64,000 bases of DNA, taken from the NCBI GenBank assembly GCA_010094045.1, contig ML986786.1:17301-81300 (forward strand). Direction: 5' to 3'. The position numbers and the translations under genes were made by a program. The notes beneath the pieces were generated by a model. That model did not search any database. It saw only the letters and a program-made list of their open reading frames with translations, and was not told the origin of the DNA. Of the stretch, positions 59,794-64,000 are shown piece by piece (position 1 is the first letter of the stretch; each line of letters starts with the position of its first letter). Source of the stretch: Lojkania enalia (taxonomy: Eukaryota; Ascomycota; Dothideomycetes; Pleosporales).

Positions 59794-60984
59794 GCCGCGG
59801 CGAATCCTCGTGACCTATCCCCCAAGTTGGGATAGCAGCAGTACCGAGTACCACGAAAACCAATACATATGGAAGGTAGTTCACTGGCATGACCGGACAA
59901 CCTTAAAAGGTCATCGAGCTTCCAGATTTCGCTTCGCAGATGCTATTCAGCACCGCCAAAGTGCGGCGAGGGTTGACGATAGCCAGTGGGATACATTGAC
60001 GCGGTACAGGCTGCTCCTTCCTGCATAAAGCACTGTTTGCAAGGGGTATCCTATCAGTGACGACCGACCTCGCTGAAGAACCATCTTTAGTATATTAAGC
60101 GCCCGTCGGTGTAGAAATGCGGCGCAAATAAGGGTACAGAACGTCGCATGCATGCGGCACAGGGCTAATGCAGGCTGTCTATCAAGAATGCGTCTTGTAT
60201 TGGCTTATCGCTTGAAGACCCACACCAACGAGAATCCCAGCCGCGCGATTGGGAGGCAGAGAGACAGGCTTCAGGCACACTCTTCTAGTCGATTGGAACA
60301 TGAGGTCGCCTGTTGAGCTGGTACTGTACCTAGCCTAAGAAAAAGAACAGCATTGAAAAGCGTAGTCAAGGAAAAGGTAAACGTGATTATGGAAGAACAG
60401 TACGGAGTACTGTAGTATAATCTGGTTCATGGATTTCTACTAAGCCCTTTCTAGTAGCAAGTGGGTCGGGACGAGGGTGGCTACCAATAGGACTCTGTGC
60501 GGTTAATGGAGTCATGGTATTATGGCTTGTGCGGGTGTCCCTTCCGCTTCTGCCGCCTGCGCCAAATGTTCTGGCCGTGCGGAAGCCATAAAATAAAGGT
60601 TATAGCGAATAAGTAAACACCTGAGAAACAATAGTATATATTTTATTATATATACATCTTCTTGAGTATACTTTTAGATATAGAAGATATAACTCTAAGA
60701 TTTAAGAGTATAGTTCTAAAGTTAACCTAAATAAAATATATTTTTAATTATATAATATTCTACTAAATTTTTTAATAATTTTTAAAATATATTAAATATT
60801 TTATATAATATATTCTACTATTAAAGCGGCTAAACTATTAAAGCGGCCACTTTTTCTTAGCGTTATAAATACTATATACAAACTATAATAAATCTATAAT
60901 ATAACCTTCTTTTAATTTAATAAGAAGGTAGAATTAAGCTTATCTTATAGGCGTATAAATTAGGCTAATTTAAAAGTATAACGT
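59794..60984. other. Cluster edge passing into AT-rich repeat DNA
   Basis: Up to about 60600 the DNA is balanced and gene-free. From there it turns very AT-rich. Twin TATTAAAGCGGC motifs near 60820-60850 look like the end of an unidentified transposon. No coding region was seen. Confidence 0.45.
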
Positions 60985-61375
60985 ATAGTATAAGTAAGCT
61001 AATTACCTAAGCAAGCTAATTATAATATTAAGACTATACTAAAATCGCGACTACTTTTTGTAAAATATTATACTTTCTTATATTCTATTATACTATATAG
61101 TATAGTAGTCTATTCTTCTATATCTATAGTATTATTTTTATACGTCTACGAGTTATATCTAGCCTTACTATACTACCTACAATACTTTTAAGTTAGCTAG
61201 CCTCTATTAATATACGCTTTCTTCTTACCCTTCTTCTTATTAGTATAAGTATTAAACTCTTTTAGAGTAGTTAATTAAGCGCCTTCTTTAATTATTAGGT
61301 TGCCTTCCTTCTATATATACTTTCTTTTATATAATCGACGTTATATAGCAGCTTTATTAGCTGCTTAAAGCTTAA

Positions 61376-62689
61376 TGTCACGGTATCCTCGCGTTCCCCC
61401 TGACACCTGCATATAGCGCGCTCGCTTCAGCGCACGTGCCTTCTTCTTCTTCTTCTTTATCTTCCTACTTGCCTCGCGTTCAGCTTGCTCCTTAGCTATC
61501 CTCTTATACGACACCTGAGATCTGTACGTAGCATACCATACTAAGCGTTAGATGAGCCTTGTTGTCCCTGCTCGTAGCCTCTCGTGACATTAGGATAGCT
61601 CGCCCAGTTACACAGCGACAGCAGCCAGACAGCTGCTGCGGATCTCCAGATAGAGATCTTCGTTGTTCCCCGTCCGGATTTTTTTTCTTCCTTCCTAGCG
61701 ATGTCTAGCTAGATTACCAGCCCGACAGCCATCCTGCTGCTCGTACAGCAGCAGCAGTAGGAGCTCCAGAACCAGCTATCGTCCTCCCTCGATGCACTAT
61801 CGTCCTCCCTCGACGCGCTATCATCCTCTCTCCACCGTGGTCTTCGCTCCTTATTCCGCCAGCTTCTCTCTACGCCAGTTCCCCGTTCCGTCAGCAATAC
61901 GACAACTATGTTGAGCTTGTTCAGCATATCGCTTGTCGTACTAGACGCCAGTTCCCGTTCCGCCAGCTCCTTGAAGAGTCAAACGACCCCCCGTTCCGTC
62001 AGCAATACGATGACTATGTTGAGCTTGTTCAGCATATTGCTCGTCGTACTAGACGCCAGTTCCCCGTTCCGCCAGCAATACGACAACTATATTGAGCTTG
62101 TTCAGCATATCGCTTGTCGTACTAGACGCCAGTTCCTGTTCCGCCAGCTCCTTGAAGAGTCAGACGACTCCCCGTTCCGTTAGTAATACGACTATGTTGA
62201 GCTTGTTCAGCATATCGCTTGTTATACTAGACGCCAGTTCCCGTTCCGCCAGCTCCTTGAAGAGTCAAACGACTCCCTGTTCCGTCATACTAGACGCTAG
62301 TTCCCCGTTCCGTCAGCAATACGACGACTATGTTAAGCTTGTTCAGCATATCGCTCGTTGTACTAGACGCCAGCCAGCCAGAAACAGTTCCACCCTATAT
62401 AAAACAGACAACCAGTTGCACCGGGTTATATTACAGCCACAATCGTTGATTGCGGCTACTTTCTGAAGAGGGGGGTACTGTCACGGTATCCTCGCGTTCC
62501 CCCTGACACCTACATATAGCGCGCTCGCTTCAGCGCACGTGCCTTCTTCTTCTCCTTTATCTTCCTGCTTACCTCGCGTTCAGCTTGCTCCTTAGCTATC
62601 CTCTTGTACGACACCTGAGATCTGTACGTAGCATACCATACCAAGTGTTAGATAAGCCTTGTCGTCCCTGCTCGTAGCCTCTTATGACA
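61376..62689 (+). mobile_element. Miniature LTR retrotransposon (TRIM-like) inside pogo copy C
   Basis: Two direct LTRs, 61376-61589 and 62479-62689, each begin TGTCACGG and end ATGACA or GTGACA, with few differences. A polypurine tract (GAAGAGGGGGGTAC) sits directly before the second. The target duplication is CTTAA on both sides (61371-61375, 62690-62694). The 890-bp interior encodes no protease, reverse transcriptase or integrase; it holds repeated 108-bp units. It is GC-balanced inside a RIP-mutated host, so it arrived later. It would need proteins from a full-length relative. Confidence 0.88.
61865..62370 (+). repeat. 108-bp (36-codon) tandem units inside the TRIM-like element
   Basis: Units share TTCCGTCAGCAATACGA, TATGTTGAGCTTGTTCAGCA and GCCAGCTCCTTGAAGAGTC. 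Full units start near 61885, 61993-62066 (shortened) and 62174, with a partial near 62310. The spacing is a multiple of three and two frames stay open over parts of it. One reads FRQQYDDYVELVQHIA, so the repeat may descend from a coding segment. Confidence 0.75.
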
Positions 62690-64000
62690 CTTAACAACCT
62701 AAGTATATAATAGTATATTTTTATATATTATATATATAGTACTCTTTATAAACTATTTAAACGCTTCTACTATTAAAATAGGTAAACTATCTAAGTACTT
62801 TTAAACTCTTAATCGAATATACGTAGATTAAGACCTAAATTTAATAGGATTACTTAGTATTTTTAACTCCTAAAGGGTATTTTTAACTATAGAGGGTATT
62901 AGTATATAAAGTTAAACTTTAAACTTTAATAGTACTATATTTAGATCGAATAGAATTAGACTAGTACTTTAAAAGCTATTTAAAATATTACTCTTTATAA
63001 TTACTATATTAAAAGCTACTTTAAAATAGAGTAAGAACTTAATTTTTATAATATAGTTAATATAACCGCGTATTAGCTACTTAACTTAGCACCTATATAT
63101 AGTCTTTAAAGGCAAGAAATAACCTACATCTAATAGTTATAATAGGTATAATAAATATAGAGGTATATAGAGAGTAATAATATTCTTTTCCTTATAGAGC
63201 TACCTAAATTTAAGTAAGTTATAGCTTTTATAGCTGTTAAGAATTAGCAATTAATATATACTAATAGTACAATCCTTTATATATATATTAAAGTACTTTA
63301 ACTACTTAATACTAATATTATTTATCGTCCAGCCGTTATTAGTAACCTATATAGCCTAGGTTAGTAGAATATTATCTTCTTTATACTATATAAAGAGGTG
63401 GTAGATACTTATAAAGATAATAAAAGGTAGTATTATCTATCCTATCGTATTAATACTCTAGATAACTATAGTCTACTTATAATTACTTAGCTAGAGCTGC
63501 TTTAGTTAATTCCGTCTCTCAGAGCTAGTAACTACTACTCCTATTAATATTACACCTATTATAAAGCCTAATTTGTTAAAGTTATATATATCTTTATTAA
63601 TAATACTATACTTAGCCTTTATATTCTATATAAAATAGAACTAGCTTCCTATAATCTTAGAATCCTTATATTTAGCTCTTAAATAGTTGTACTTTTAATT
63701 AAATTTAATCTTAAGCTTAGGCGTATATTTAATAAAATTCTCTACCTAGTTCTTTCTAACCTAGCTAGTAGAGTATATAGCTAGTAGTAAATTAGCTATA
63801 TCTTAAATAGTAGTAAGCTACGGCGGAAATCCTCTTATATCTAGATCTAGTATATACTAAATAATTACCTACTCTTTAGTTTTACTAAGTTTTATTAAAT
63901 TAGGCCGGTAATTGCGTTATAAAGCTATTCCTCGCTTTTATATACTAAATATACTTTGGGAGATATTATAGATTAATATAATATAACGTATAGTTAGTAT

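Larger units (their letters stand above)
60985..64000 (-). mobile_element. Fot1/pogo transposon, copy C, split by a miniature LTR element
   Basis: The reverse complement matches copy A from its right inverted repeat (the AAGTAAGCTAATTACC-type motifs at about 60995) through the knuckle tail, the catalytic domain and the N-terminal helix-turn-helix, where the window ends. It is interrupted at 61376-62689 by another element. It is heavily RIP-mutated and dead. Its left end (element orientation) lies beyond the window. Confidence 0.85.

Noticed and set aside
1..64000. tRNA or rRNA genes
   Set aside because: I saw no cloverleaf or rRNA-like sequence by eye; a dedicated covariance search was not possible here.

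Overview
The window looks like genomic DNA of a filamentous ascomycete (Pezizomycotina, possibly Dothideomycetes; the class is a guess). The protein genes have short GT-AG introns of 43-148 bp. The gene families are typical of these fungi: a BTB-domain protein, an Hsp30-type small heat-shock protein, a very large NRPS, a P450 and MFS transporters. The transposons are saturated with C-to-T changes that turn CA/CG contexts into TA and create TAA/TAG stops, which is the signature of repeat-induced point mutation (RIP). The window alternates between AT-rich, RIP-mutated repeat blocks (about 1-4.9 kb, 8.8-14.6 kb, 21.8-23.6 kb, 60.6-64 kb) and GC-balanced gene blocks.

Layout. 1-5350: wreck of a Ty3/gypsy chromovirus with a 260-base assembly gap, followed by a cleaner LTR. 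6244-7508: a BTB/POZ-type gene with one clear intron and a doubtful middle. 8050-14835: nested repeats, namely pieces of two LTR families, a Gag-only LTR element on the minus strand, two tandem-repeat blocks, and a Fot1/pogo transposon inserted into an older LTR. 15625-16346: a dead cupredoxin-like secreted protein gene. 16923-17759: an Hsp20/Hsp30 gene with a convincing heat-shock element upstream. 18750-20771: an MFS efflux-pump gene that appears broken twice, by a one-base frameshift and by a 136-bp miniature element with its target duplication. 21843-23643: a second pogo copy abutting a third, related pogo fragment.

24641-59793 is a biosynthetic gene cluster. Its core is one NRPS gene on the minus strand. 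Several long open frames on the minus strand join into a single 28.7-kb gene through three introns with good splice sites, giving a protein of about 9,490 residues. Its order is T-(C-A-T)-(C-A-T-E)-(C-A-T)-(C-A-T-E)-(C-dA-T-E)-(C-A-T)-(C-A-T)-C-T*. The fifth A domain (dA) has lost its N-terminal catalytic half and the conserved lysine. The last carrier (T*) lacks the serine at the usual attachment site. A P450 (55559-57118) and an MFS transporter (57627-59793) lie beyond the NRPS start and point tail-to-tail. The likely roles are peptide assembly (NRPS), oxidation (P450) and export or self-protection (MFS). A dead Tc1/mariner copy sits between the NRPS and P450.

60985-64000: a third pogo copy (minus strand) split by a young, largely unmutated 1.3-kb miniature LTR element with exact 5-bp target duplications. 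All assignments were made by eye from translated sequence and motifs; no database or alignment program was run.
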